Positions 1-7,134 of a stretch of 64,000 nt of DNA are shown one piece after another. Source of the DNA: an uncultured Lachnospiraceae bacterium (GTDB lineage Bacteria > Bacillota > Clostridia > Lachnospirales > Lachnospiraceae); contig CAOKOL010000011.1 in NCBI GenBank assembly GCA_948470335.1, positions 1-64,000 of the forward strand, given 5' to 3'. The notes beneath the pieces are model-generated. The model worked only from the letters and a program-made list of their open reading frames with translations. It was not told the DNA's origin and made no database searches. Both the position numbers and the translations under genes were made by a program. Positions within the stretch are counted from its first letter, which is position 1. Each line of letters begins with the position of its first letter.

Positions 1-156
1 CGGCCGGAAATTCTTCCAGGTCTAAGGGGCTCGGAAGGACTGTAGCGGAACTACACAGCGGAAGTCCGTACGAGCCCCGGAAGGATTTTCGGACGTGCAT
101 ACGGCCGGAAATTCTTCCAGGTCTAAGGGGCTCGGAAGGACTGTAGCGGAACTACA
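1..156. repeat. Two copies of a 55-bp direct repeat, 101 bp apart
   Basis: Bases 1-55 and 102-156 are identical, separated by a 46-bp spacer, so the period is 101 bp and the array may continue off the left edge. Each repeat contains a short hairpin (TGTAG, loop CGGAA, CTACA). The spacer carries the reverse complement of the repeat's GGGGCTCG (as CGAGCCCC) and of its GGAC (as GTCC). Repeat plus spacer can therefore fold as one long imperfect hairpin. The second copy ends four bases before the ribosome binding site of the next gene. It could be a structured leader, a duplicated regulatory element or a dispersed intergenic repeat. Confidence 0.85.
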
Positions 157-174
157 ATTGGAGGATATGCTGCA

Positions 175-1599
175 ATGAATCAGATTACGCCGGAAAACAG
201 AAAGGCGTTGGAAGCATTGGTTGCGCAAATTATGGAAGAAAGCGAGGCCCGCGGCATAGCCGTGGGCTTCACCGACGCTTCCGGCGCCATCTTATATGAA
301 AACTATTTCGGATACCGGGACGCGGAAAACAAGCTGCCCATTGACCGGGACACCATCTTCGGCATGGCATCGGTTTCAAAATCCTTTACGGCCCTGGCCA
401 TTATGCAGATGCAGGCAGACGGCCTTCTCTCCCTGGATGATCCGATTAAAGATTACATTCCGGAATTTACCAACCAAAACCAGAAAGAACCGGTCCGCAT
501 CTGGCATCTGTTATGCCACAGCGGCGGCTATTTCCCCCTTCCCCGGATCGTGGTGGACAAGACCGCAAAGGAAATGGGCATCGCCGATTCCCTGGAAAGC
601 CCGCTGATTTACCGGGAAGATTTCGCCGATGAAGGCATCCGGCGGGTGGCCGGGCGGCTGGATAACCAGACCGCTTTCGTGGGACGGCCGGGTCAGCGGT
701 TAAGCTACTGCAATGACGGTTACGGCCTGCTGTCCGATATCGTCCGCCGCCATTCCGGCTGCGGCTCCTTCGCCGCATACCTGGAAAAACGCATTTTAGG
801 CCCTCTGGGCATGAAACGGAGCAACATCGACTTTCTCCGCAACACCCTGGATAACAATGCCGCCGTCCTCTATTCCAAAGAAGACGGCCTGTGGCGCTGC
901 GACCGTGACTACGAAAACAACGCTTTCGTCCTTCACGGCGGCGGCGCGCTGAAATCCACCCTGGGCGACATGCTGCATTACGCCGCCATGTATCTGAACG
1001 AGGGCGCTGCCGCCGACGGAACCAGAATCATCGACCGCTATTCCATTCAGGAAATGTGCAAACCCCGCCAGGTGATGAAGCCGGGCATCTATTACGGCTA
1101 CGGGTTGGAGACAAGACAACTGGGCGATATGACGGTAATCGAGCACGGAGGCAGCCTTCCCGGCGTTTCCTCCAATTTCTCTTTCTGTCCTCAGACCGGC
1201 ATAGGTATCGTGGTTCTGTGCAATACCATGGATGTGCCCGTCTATGCCATCGCCGAGACCGCTATGCGCATCTGCTGCGGCTTCCCTTTGGAAGAAGAAC
1301 GAATCGCCCACCAGCCCCGCCAGTGGACGTCAGAAGAAGCCGGACAACTGGCAGGCAGCTACCAGTCCGGCGAAGGAGACGCTTTCACACTGACACCGGA
1401 ATCCGACGGCTCTCTGTCTATGGTCTGCAACGGAAAAAAGGAGGAACTGCAATCCATTTACCCCTGGCAGGGCATGGTACGGAAGAAATATACGGACGTT
1501 TACCTCACCGCCGTCAGAGATGAGGAAGGAAACGTGTTTGCCGCTCAGTATGGGAGCAGGGTGTTCCCGAAAACCATACTTTCATCCAAAACCCGGTAA
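175..1599 (+). CDS. Class C beta-lactamase-like serine hydrolase
   Basis: A 474-residue member of the AmpC/penicillin-binding-protein-like serine hydrolase superfamily. The nucleophile motif S-x-x-K is SVSK at residues 66-69, the Y-x-N motif is YCN at 178-180, and the third motif is HGG at 324-326, standing in for KTG. All three are in the usual order and spacing. Residues about 380-474 form the small C-terminal beta domain often attached to EstB/peptidase-like members. No signal peptide is visible, so it is probably cytoplasmic. The start is set by GGAGG about ten bases upstream of ATG 175. Members cleave esters, D-amino peptides or beta-lactams; the substrate here is unknown and antibiotic resistance should not be assumed. 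It stands alone between a repeat array and a degraded region. Confidence 0.9.
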   Translation: MNQITPENRKALEALVAQIMEESEARGIAVGFTDASGAILYENYFGYRDAENKLPIDRDTIFGMASVSKSFTALAIMQMQADGLLSLDDPIKDYIPEFTNQNQKEPVRIWHLLCHSGGYFPLPRIVVDKTAKEMGIADSLESPLIYREDFADEGIRRVAGRLDNQTAFVGRPGQRLSYCNDGYGLLSDIVRRHSGCGSFAAYLEKRILGPLGMKRSNIDFLRNTLDNNAAVLYSKEDGLWRCDRDYENNAFVLHGGGALKSTLGDMLHYAAMYLNEGAAADGTRIIDRYSIQEMCKPRQVMKPGIYYGYGLETRQLGDMTVIEHGGSLPGVSSNFSFCPQTGIGIVVLCNTMDVPVYAIAETAMRICCGFPLEEERIAHQPRQWTSEEAGQLAGSYQSGEGDAFTLTPESDGSLSMVCNGKKEELQSIYPWQGMVRKKYTDVYLTAVRDEEGNVFAAQYGSRVFPKTILSSKTR

Positions 1600-1984
1600 C
1601 ATGCGTCATCGGCGCCTTTTGCCGAATCCTTTATAATCGAGCAGGAGACAGGTGATTCGTTCACCTGCCGGCCTCTCACACCAGATTGCGTGTCCGGATT
1701 GATACAATTTTCGCGTGGGTGCTATCGTTTTTACATTTATGGGAAATGCCCGAAAATCAGCACTTTTCATAATGGCAGATGCACCCATGCATGGGCGGCT
1801 ATCGTTTTCTTAATTGGATTTGCCACATTTTCGACATTTCATAGTGTAAAAAATAACGATAGCCTGCTTTTTAGAGTAGCTATCGTTATTTTTTGCACCC
1901 AAAAAATTATTACAAATTTAATACAACAATCTCGCTCAACTGAAATTTGTCTCTATATGATTTTACATCGTCTCAAACTATTGT
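1600..1984. other. Gene-free AT-rich stretch with repeated GCTATCGTT motif
   Basis: No convincing gene is seen. A perfect hairpin (CAGGTGA, loop TTCGT, TCACCTG) lies at 1649-1667. The nine-base motif GCTATCGTT occurs forward near 1719, 1798 and 1879 and once inverted near 1855. A 12-bp palindrome CCCATGCATGGG sits near 1785-1796. The density of inverted and repeated motifs in under 200 bp resembles a decayed miniature element or a duplicated terminator. Confidence 0.6.
1844..1898. terminator. Probable bidirectional intrinsic terminator
   Basis: Twenty-base arms 1844-1863 and 1879-1898 are inverted copies with one mismatch around a 15-base loop. The inner stem is GCTATCGTT, flanked by an A run on one side and a T run on the other. 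This gives a stem followed by a T tract on both strands. It lies between the forward serine hydrolase and the reverse-strand HEPN remnant, a sensible place for convergent termination. Confidence 0.65.
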
Positions 1985-2227
1985 TTAAGAATTATCCCTT
2001 TGATTCATTACATTTCTTACAATCCAATTAATAATTGTTTTCCTTATTATTTTTCGATATTCCGTATATTTTTCTGAGAGATGTTCAAATATCGGATTCA
2101 AATATGGATTCATACTAATGTCAAATTCAAAAAAAGAAAATTCTCCAGAATGAAATAATTTTGAGCGTATTTCATACATTTCATCAACATCATTTTTATC
2201 AGCAGATTGACAATATTCTTTCACAAA
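1985..2227 (-). pseudogene. 3' remnant of an Apea-like HEPN-domain protein
   Basis: The reverse frame ending at the TAA at 1985 encodes about 80 plausible residues. They include an R-x4-H motif (RSKLFH) followed by S-G-E-F, the signature of Apea-like HEPN domains, which are often RNases in defence or toxin systems. Upstream of about 2227 the same frame turns into GC-rich sequence without protein-like character, which is the antisense of the neighbouring HNH gene. Composition changes sharply at the same place. I read this as the surviving C-terminal end of a larger gene cut by a recombination event, and not as a functional start at 2362. The HEPN assignment rests on one motif and general character. 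Confidence 0.55.
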
Positions 2228-2446
2228 ATCAGGGCATGGAAACAAATCCGTGACCGTTATGCCGCAAAACATCCCTTCTGCGAGGAGTGCCAGAGGAAAG
2301 GGCTGCGGCGGCCGGTGGAAGAAGTACACCACAGGCTGCCGCTGGCAGAGGGCGGGAGGCATGACGAGGCAAACCTTGTGTCACTGTGCCAGCCCTGCCA
2401 TGCGAGGATTCATGCGGAGCGTGGCGACCGCTGGCAGAAAAAGTAA
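2207..2446 (+). pseudogene. HNH endonuclease, probably 5'-truncated
   Basis: The 79-residue frame has a phage-type HNH fold: a first cysteine pair (CEEC), the histidine pair VHH, the asparagine in EANLVSLC, the second pair C-x-x-C, then HARIH and the GDRW tail. This family usually has an N-terminal segment of 20-40 residues, often with another zinc knuckle, before the W-K-x-x-R-D helix. Here homology starts almost at the first codon, no ribosome binding site precedes ATG 2207, and the first codons lie in AT-rich sequence belonging to the HEPN remnant. The catalytic core looks intact but expression is doubtful. Such genes usually sit next to phage terminase genes; none is present here. Confidence 0.65.
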
Positions 2447-2486
2447 CAGGCAGGAAACCCAACAAAGATGGAATTACCTGCCTGTG
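2446..2486 (-). terminator. Probable terminator of the dinJ-yafQ operon
   Basis: Nine-base arms ACAGGCAGG (2446-2454) and CCTGCCTGT (2478-2486) lie immediately after the yafQ stop on the reverse strand and are followed there by a short T-rich stretch. The 23-base loop makes it a modest terminator. Confidence 0.45.
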
Positions 2487-2488
2487 CG

Positions 2489-2767
2489 TTATTTCCTGAA
2501 AAGATCTGAGTGTGAACCGGTATCAATTAGGGTCAGTGTTAAAATATCATTTTCGATGAGATAGATTAACAGCCAGTCCGGCTTGATATGGCATTCCCGA
2601 AAACCTGCAAGGTCTCCGGTCAACCCATGGTCGCGGTAGCGTTCTTCGAGATGCCTACCCTGACGCAGCAAATCGACAACTTCATCCAGCAAAGAGATAT
2701 CCAGCCCACGTTTTTTCATGAGTTTATAAGCCTTTTTATAGGCTGTGGTAAATTTGACCTGGTACAT
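2489..2767 (-). CDS. yafQ: YafQ-family RelE-like mRNA interferase toxin
   Basis: A 92-residue basic protein of the RelE/YafQ superfamily, predicted to cut mRNA on the ribosome when freed from its antitoxin. The family pattern is clear: F-x-x-x-Y-K-K-x-Y-K near the N terminus, L-L-x-x-G near residue 35, Y-R-D-H-x-L-x-G-x-x-x-G-x-R-x-C-H-I in the middle, and I-D-T-G-S-H-S-D-L-F at the C terminus. That last segment includes the conserved histidine and the terminal phenylalanine of YafQ toxins. ATG 2767 shares one base with the antitoxin stop (TGATG), a sign of translational coupling. A TTG one codon upstream is possible but less likely. Confidence 0.92.
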   Translation of the reverse strand: MYQVKFTTAYKKAYKLMKKRGLDISLLDEVVDLLRQGRHLEERYRDHGLTGDLAGFRECHIKPDWLLIYLIENDILTLTLIDTGSHSDLFRK

Positions 2768-3039
2768 CAATCATCAAGAGCCGCTTTTAAATCTTCCATA
2801 CTGGAATATCCTTTGACGTCAGGATCGCGGGAAATACGGCGGGCTTCTGCCATAGCATCAAGGGTTTTCTGGCTGTACGCTGGCATCTCCACGGCAAAAG
2901 GAAGCCCGCCGCGAAGGACGCATTGATACAGGAACATATTTACTGCGCTGGACATATCCAGTCCGAGCCGACTGAAAAGAGCCGAAGCTTCTTGTTTTAT
3001 GCTGGCATCAATTCGAATCTGAGTTGGTGTTGTTGCCAT
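2767..3039 (-). CDS. dinJ: DinJ/RelB-family antitoxin
   Basis: A 90-residue ribbon-helix-helix antitoxin. Residues 1-45 match the DinJ DNA-binding domain (T-Q-I-R-I-D, then K-x-E-A-x-x-L-F-x-x-L-G-L-D-M-S-S-A-V-N-M-F-L). The C-terminal half, including Y-S-S-M-E-D-L-K-A-A-L, is the toxin-wrapping tail. The start at 3039 is chosen because AAAGGAGGTGG lies just upstream; the longer open frame has no such site. DinJ normally neutralises YafQ and represses its own promoter together with it. The A/T-rich stretch just upstream of 3039 is the likely promoter and operator region. Confidence 0.93.
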   Translation of the reverse strand: MATTPTQIRIDASIKQEASALFSRLGLDMSSAVNMFLYQCVLRGGLPFAVEMPAYSQKTLDAMAEARRISRDPDVKGYSSMEDLKAALDD

Positions 3040-3272
3040 TTGACCACCTCCTTTTCCTTTATTGTATACGATATGATTTACAATGTCAATCAAAATAAAA
3101 GCAAAATGATGGCAGGGGCGGTAGAAATCTTTGGAACCAATCAGCCGGGGAACGGGCGTGGGGTCACACGCATAAAAGCCGGAAAAGATATTCTCTTGAT
3201 TATATCTCAAATCCTTGAGAATGGGGTGTCAACTTTTTTTATACCACATCACGCCCTTTCTGTGTCATCTGC

Positions 3273-4262
3273 TTAAAACATCTCCTTGCTGCAAAGATCA
3301 ATCTCCTCGGAAAGCGCCTCATACACGCCCTCAAAGGTGGACACATCCAGTCCCTGAGAAGCACATGGAATAAAATACAGTTTTCCGCATTCCCCGCATG
3401 CTCTGCGTACCTCCTGCTTGATCTCATCGCGGGTCCAGCCCGGATGATCTACGGAAGCAGAGTCAATACCGCCCATGAAAGAGATCTGGCCGCCATATTT
3501 CCGGATCAGTTCCGGTATATTGTTCGTGGTCATAACGCCCTGCCAGATATCAATCCCCATATCAATCATGTAAGGAACCAAAGTGGCCGCATAGGAATCG
3601 GAATGATGAACAATCAGCTCCACTCCCTGACTTTTATAGTATCCATAAATTTCCTTATAGGCGTCCACAAAAAATTCCGCAAACATGTCAGGGGAAATAA
3701 AGGTGGATATCTGGCTTCCCCAGTCATCATGATGGAACAGCGCGTCAGGATGAATGTGGCTGCAGAGCGTCTCGGCATATTGAAGCTCCCATTCCGTCAG
3801 GTATTTGATCAGATCTGCCACCGCCTCCGGTTCATCATAAAAATTCACCAGTGAGTCCTCAATCCCCATAAAATAATGAAGCCGCTCAAACAGCCCCGGC
3901 GCAATCATCGGCGTCACAAACTGATCGGCCCGGTCAACAGCTTCCGCCTCTTTGACCGCCGTTTCCCACTGCTCCTCCGAAAATATCAGATTGGGCGCTT
4001 TAATCACATTTTTCCACTCCGTAATGTCCTTCAAAACACGATGGGCATCATCATGTACCGGAAAAGGCCCCGGCGTACCTTCCGGCCAGGAAAGGGTAAC
4101 TCCCCAGCGATTTGTCACATTATGCTGGCCGTACTCCGGATAGGGATCCGTCATATTAAACGGATCTGTCAGCACAAATCCCAAATATTCGTACTGATTT
4201 ACAAACCGGTCCGGATGGCCTCCATGAATGGTCTCTAAAAGGTTCTGTTTCTTTGTCAGCAT
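3273..4262 (-). CDS. URO-D/MtaA-family protein, HHSDS subtype (paralogue A)
   Basis: A 329-residue TIM-barrel protein of the uroporphyrinogen decarboxylase superfamily, which also holds the MtaA/CmuA-type cobalamin methyltransferases. It starts with M-L-T-K-K-Q-N-L-L-E-T-I and has HDDWG at 178-182. Where methyltransferases have the zinc motif H-x-C, it has H-H-S-D (219-222). It is clearly the sister of the gene at 20397, with motifs at the same residue numbers. It is not HemE: the heme-type N terminus is absent and there are no haem genes nearby. The start at 4262 is preferred to an upstream ATG because GGAGAGA precedes it. It is last in an apparent operon with an MFS and an NhaC-type carrier. 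Substrate and reaction are unknown; demethylation or decarboxylation is inference. Confidence 0.85.
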   Translation of the reverse strand: MLTKKQNLLETIHGGHPDRFVNQYEYLGFVLTDPFNMTDPYPEYGQHNVTNRWGVTLSWPEGTPGPFPVHDDAHRVLKDITEWKNVIKAPNLIFSEEQWETAVKEAEAVDRADQFVTPMIAPGLFERLHYFMGIEDSLVNFYDEPEAVADLIKYLTEWELQYAETLCSHIHPDALFHHDDWGSQISTFISPDMFAEFFVDAYKEIYGYYKSQGVELIVHHSDSYAATLVPYMIDMGIDIWQGVMTTNNIPELIRKYGGQISFMGGIDSASVDHPGWTRDEIKQEVRRACGECGKLYFIPCASQGLDVSTFEGVYEALSEEIDLCSKEMF

Positions 4263-4307
4263 AATACTTCTCTCTCCTATCTGCAGTTTATCTGCCTTCA
4301 TACAAAT

Positions 4308-5648
4308 TTACCATTGCATCCATAAACCTGCCGCCCCATACGTCACGGCAGCAGCAGCAGCGCCGATCAGCACATAAGGCAGTGCTGTTTTAAACTGTGT
4401 GTCATTGGGCACGTCCGTTCCCGCCGCCACCATGAAAATCGCATCCGAATACAGACAGGCCTGGCTGCCCAGCGCTACGCCGGACATAATCGCCGCAATC
4501 ACCAGAGACGGATTTACACCCATCCGGACCGCCATCGGCAGAAAAATCGGAAAAGCGATAACGATCAGCGACCAAAAGGATGCCGCAAAAAATGTGATGG
4601 ATGCCACCGACACGAAAGCGATCAACGGAATGCTCCACGCCGGAAATGTCCTGGATATCAGGCCGGTCAGATACGTCATAAAGCCCATCTCCTCCACGGC
4701 CGCCTCCATAATAAATGTTACATACATCGTAATCAAGAGCGGCATGATCGTAGACGCTCCCGCTGTAAACGTATCTAAAATATCATTCAGTTTCATTCTT
4801 TTTTCCAGCAAAAGCATCACAGCCATCACGGCCAGGCCGGTCAGCATACCTGCGATAATGTTCTGCCCAAATGCCAGCATTCCCACAATCAGCGCTGCCA
4901 TCGGCAGCAGAAAATGACGGGGAGACGCGGCTTTCACAGGCTCCTTTGCGTCTTTTGGCATTTTCACGCTGTTTTCCAGCAGCGGACCGCCGCATTCTGC
5001 CCGGTCATAAGCCTTTTTCAGTGTCCCCAGCTTCGGAAGCTTTCCCGCCGTCAGCAGCAGACTGATGATAATCGCGTAAATCGGATAAAACATCAGCGGA
5101 ACCGCAGCCAGATATTCCTTCATGCCCATTCCATGTCCGGCAGCGCAGGACACGGCAAAAGCGGCCCAGCTGGACACAGGCAGCAGCACACAGACACAGG
5201 CTCCCATACAGTTCACCGTATACGCCAGGTGCTCTCTGGGAATCCGCATTTTATCCGAGATTCCTTTCATTGACTCCGATACGGCCAGTGCGTTCAGATA
5301 ATCATCGATAAAAATAACGGCGCCCAGCAGCCAGGTACAGAACAGCGTTGCCGCCCTCGTTTTGCAGAATTTCTCCAGAATCCTGCGAAACCCCAGTGTC
5401 GCTCCGGATTTCTCCAGCAGCGCTGACATACCCGCAAACCCGGTTCCGACAATCACCAGAAGCTGAAAAGATTCGTCTGTCAGAACCTGATACATTTTTT
5501 CTATATATACCGTCATAAAATCGGCGCCCGCAAGCATGGCTACCGCCGCCACGGAACTAATCACCGCCGGCTCAATAATTCTTCTGGTCGCCAAAGCGCC
5601 CACAATCAGAAGCAGGAACGGAATTCCGGCCATCAACTGCGTATTCAT
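4308..5648 (-). CDS. NhaC-type Na+/H+ antiporter family permease
   Basis: A 446-residue integral membrane protein with about eleven or twelve hydrophobic segments. The highly conserved NhaC-family segment F-I-D-D-Y-L-N-A-L (about 115-123), followed by the P-R-E-H-L-A-Y loop and V-S-S-W-A-A-F, supports the family. The family exchanges Na+ for protons or for organic acids (malate-lactate type), so it may carry an organic acid for the neighbouring URO-D protein. ATG 5648 overlaps the stop of the upstream MFS gene by four bases (ATGA), indicating coupled translation. The URO-D gene follows 45 bp downstream. Confidence 0.85.
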   Translation of the reverse strand: MNTQLMAGIPFLLLIVGALATRRIIEPAVISSVAAVAMLAGADFMTVYIEKMYQVLTDESFQLLVIVGTGFAGMSALLEKSGATLGFRRILEKFCKTRAATLFCTWLLGAVIFIDDYLNALAVSESMKGISDKMRIPREHLAYTVNCMGACVCVLLPVSSWAAFAVSCAAGHGMGMKEYLAAVPLMFYPIYAIIISLLLTAGKLPKLGTLKKAYDRAECGGPLLENSVKMPKDAKEPVKAASPRHFLLPMAALIVGMLAFGQNIIAGMLTGLAVMAVMLLLEKRMKLNDILDTFTAGASTIMPLLITMYVTFIMEAAVEEMGFMTYLTGLISRTFPAWSIPLIAFVSVASITFFAASFWSLIVIAFPIFLPMAVRMGVNPSLVIAAIMSGVALGSQACLYSDAIFMVAAGTDVPNDTQFKTALPYVLIGAAAAAVTYGAAGLWMQW

Positions 5649-6841
5649 TGTTCGTCAGCCTTTTTATTCATTACTTTATAAACTGCCGCAGCAGCAAAGA
5701 CAACTGCCATAATCCCGGCATAAACCGGCAGAATCGCCGTAATGTTATCAGACTTCACTGCCGACATCAGAAATGTCAGAAGATAGGGCATCGGAAAATA
5801 CGACAGAGAATTGGCCGTGGTCACAAGACCCGTAGCCGTACCCACCATATTTTCCGGAACCACCACCGTACTTCTGAAAAACCAGTAGGTGTATGCGGTT
5901 CCCCAGGCCGCGCCCATTATGCCGCTGACGATCATGGCCGTAGTCCTTCCCGGCGCCAGATAAAGCACCAGAATACCGACTGCCAGCAATGCGTAAGCAG
6001 GCAGCGTAATTTTCGTTTTCAGCTTCCCATAAGTAAAACCAAAGGCGGAACATGCCACGAAAGAACACAGCGTTCCGATTGATGCCAGCAAACCGGTAAA
6101 AGCGGCATCTCCCAGTCCGTTTCCGGACACATACAGGTCAATATAGGTATTTACCGTCATGTAGGCCAGGCTGACAAAAAAAAATGCCAGAAGGATCGGA
6201 ATCAGACGGTTTGCCCATCCCTTCTCTCCTTTCACCTTTTCTGCGCTGCCCGCAGCCCCTGCGCTCTGGGGCGGGCAGGCCGGCACAAAGAAAACCGCCA
6301 GAACGGCTACGACCAGCGCCAGCCAGTTTACCTGGAAGGCATACGTCCATTTGATTACAGCCAAGTTGCCGTAAAGCAATGCCAGCACTGCTCCCACGGC
6401 CGCCATGGCACCATTGTACCAGCCCATTACCTGACTTCTCTGTTCTTCATTATGGAAACAGTCCGTAATCAGACCAATTGAAGATACGGATACCATGGCA
6501 TAACAAATCCCGCCGTTTAAACATGCCGCCACAACTTGTCCCACATTGCTGTATGCCAGCAGTCCGCCGAATACGGAACCTGTAATGGCAAATAAAATCA
6601 GACCTGACACAAACATCAGCTTTTTGTCAATTTTATCGGATATTTTCCCTGCTGCCAGACAGGCTGCCAGACCTATGACGCCGGGCAGAGCCATTGTCAG
6701 GTTAATTGCCCATTCTTCCAGATTGGCATACATCTCCGTCATAACCATAGCGTATACCGTGCTGCCCATAATGCCGATATTGCTCAGAAAAAGAATCAGG
6801 ATCAGCATGATGGTTTTGATGTCATATTTTCTTTTCTCCAT
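5645..6841 (-). CDS. Major facilitator superfamily transporter
   Basis: A 398-residue permease with about twelve transmembrane segments. Between the second and third helices it has the MFS signature A-G-K-I-S-D-K-I-D-K-K (about residues 51-61). The cytoplasmic mid-loop lies near residues 190-210. The start at 6841 has GGAAGGAAAAA directly upstream; the open frame continues 90 codons further but that part reads as promoter sequence. It is the first gene of a three-gene operon (MFS, NhaC, URO-D) divergent from a PucR regulator, so its substrate is probably the inducer or a related compound. Confidence 0.88.
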   Translation of the reverse strand: MEKRKYDIKTIMLILILFLSNIGIMGSTVYAMVMTEMYANLEEWAINLTMALPGVIGLAACLAAGKISDKIDKKLMFVSGLILFAITGSVFGGLLAYSNVGQVVAACLNGGICYAMVSVSSIGLITDCFHNEEQRSQVMGWYNGAMAAVGAVLALLYGNLAVIKWTYAFQVNWLALVVAVLAVFFVPACPPQSAGAAGSAEKVKGEKGWANRLIPILLAFFFVSLAYMTVNTYIDLYVSGNGLGDAAFTGLLASIGTLCSFVACSAFGFTYGKLKTKITLPAYALLAVGILVLYLAPGRTTAMIVSGIMGAAWGTAYTYWFFRSTVVVPENMVGTATGLVTTANSLSYFPMPYLLTFLMSAVKSDNITAILPVYAGIMAVVFAAAAVYKVMNKKADEQ

Positions 6842-6960
6842 TTTTTCCTTCCTTTCTCCAGTTATTGATTTACATTTTCCTCCAGAATCAGGCCGGGACC
6901 TCCGTCCGGACAAATAGGAAAGCCCCGATCGTACAAACATTTTGTATGGGAGTATTTGCC

Positions 6961-6991
6961 GGTAATACTGCCATGGCAATACCGTATTACC
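6961..6991. promoter_or_regulatory. Palindromic candidate operator in the MFS/PucR divergent promoter
   Basis: GGTAATAC (6961-6968) and GTATTACC (6984-6991) are perfect inverted arms. Between them lies a further 10-bp palindrome, TGCCATGGCA (6969-6978). It sits in the 293-bp divergent region between the MFS operon and the pucR-like gene, about 120 bp from the MFS start. A TATAAT at 7045-7050 lies on the forward strand towards the regulator. The likely binder is the PucR-family protein encoded next door. Confidence 0.5.
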
Positions 6992-7134
6992 ATATATTTT
7001 TATATGTTTTGAATGTTTTACTCCCCTTTTCCCGTGTTTTATTGTATAATAATACTGAAATCCACAAAAAAACAATCTAACAAAATACGTATAAAGAAAA
7101 AATTTTTTCATACAAAATGTATAGGTGGCTGCTT

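Noticed and set aside
1..156. CRISPR array
   Set aside because: Repeats are 55 bp with only two copies, the spacer is partly complementary to the repeat, and no cas gene is near.
1690..2031. 113-codon forward ORF
   Set aside because: It runs through the terminator stems and palindromes and lacks a ribosome binding site.
2207..2446. Prophage region
   Set aside because: One truncated HNH gene is not accompanied by terminase, portal or integrase genes.
3273..4262. HemE (uroporphyrinogen decarboxylase of haem synthesis)
   Set aside because: The URO-D genes sit with transporters and catabolic-type regulators, have the HDDWG motif and lack the HemE N-terminal signature; there are no other haem genes.
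6841..7111. N-terminal 90-codon extension of the MFS gene
   Set aside because: It covers the divergent promoter region, has no MFS homology, and a good ribosome site precedes the internal ATG.
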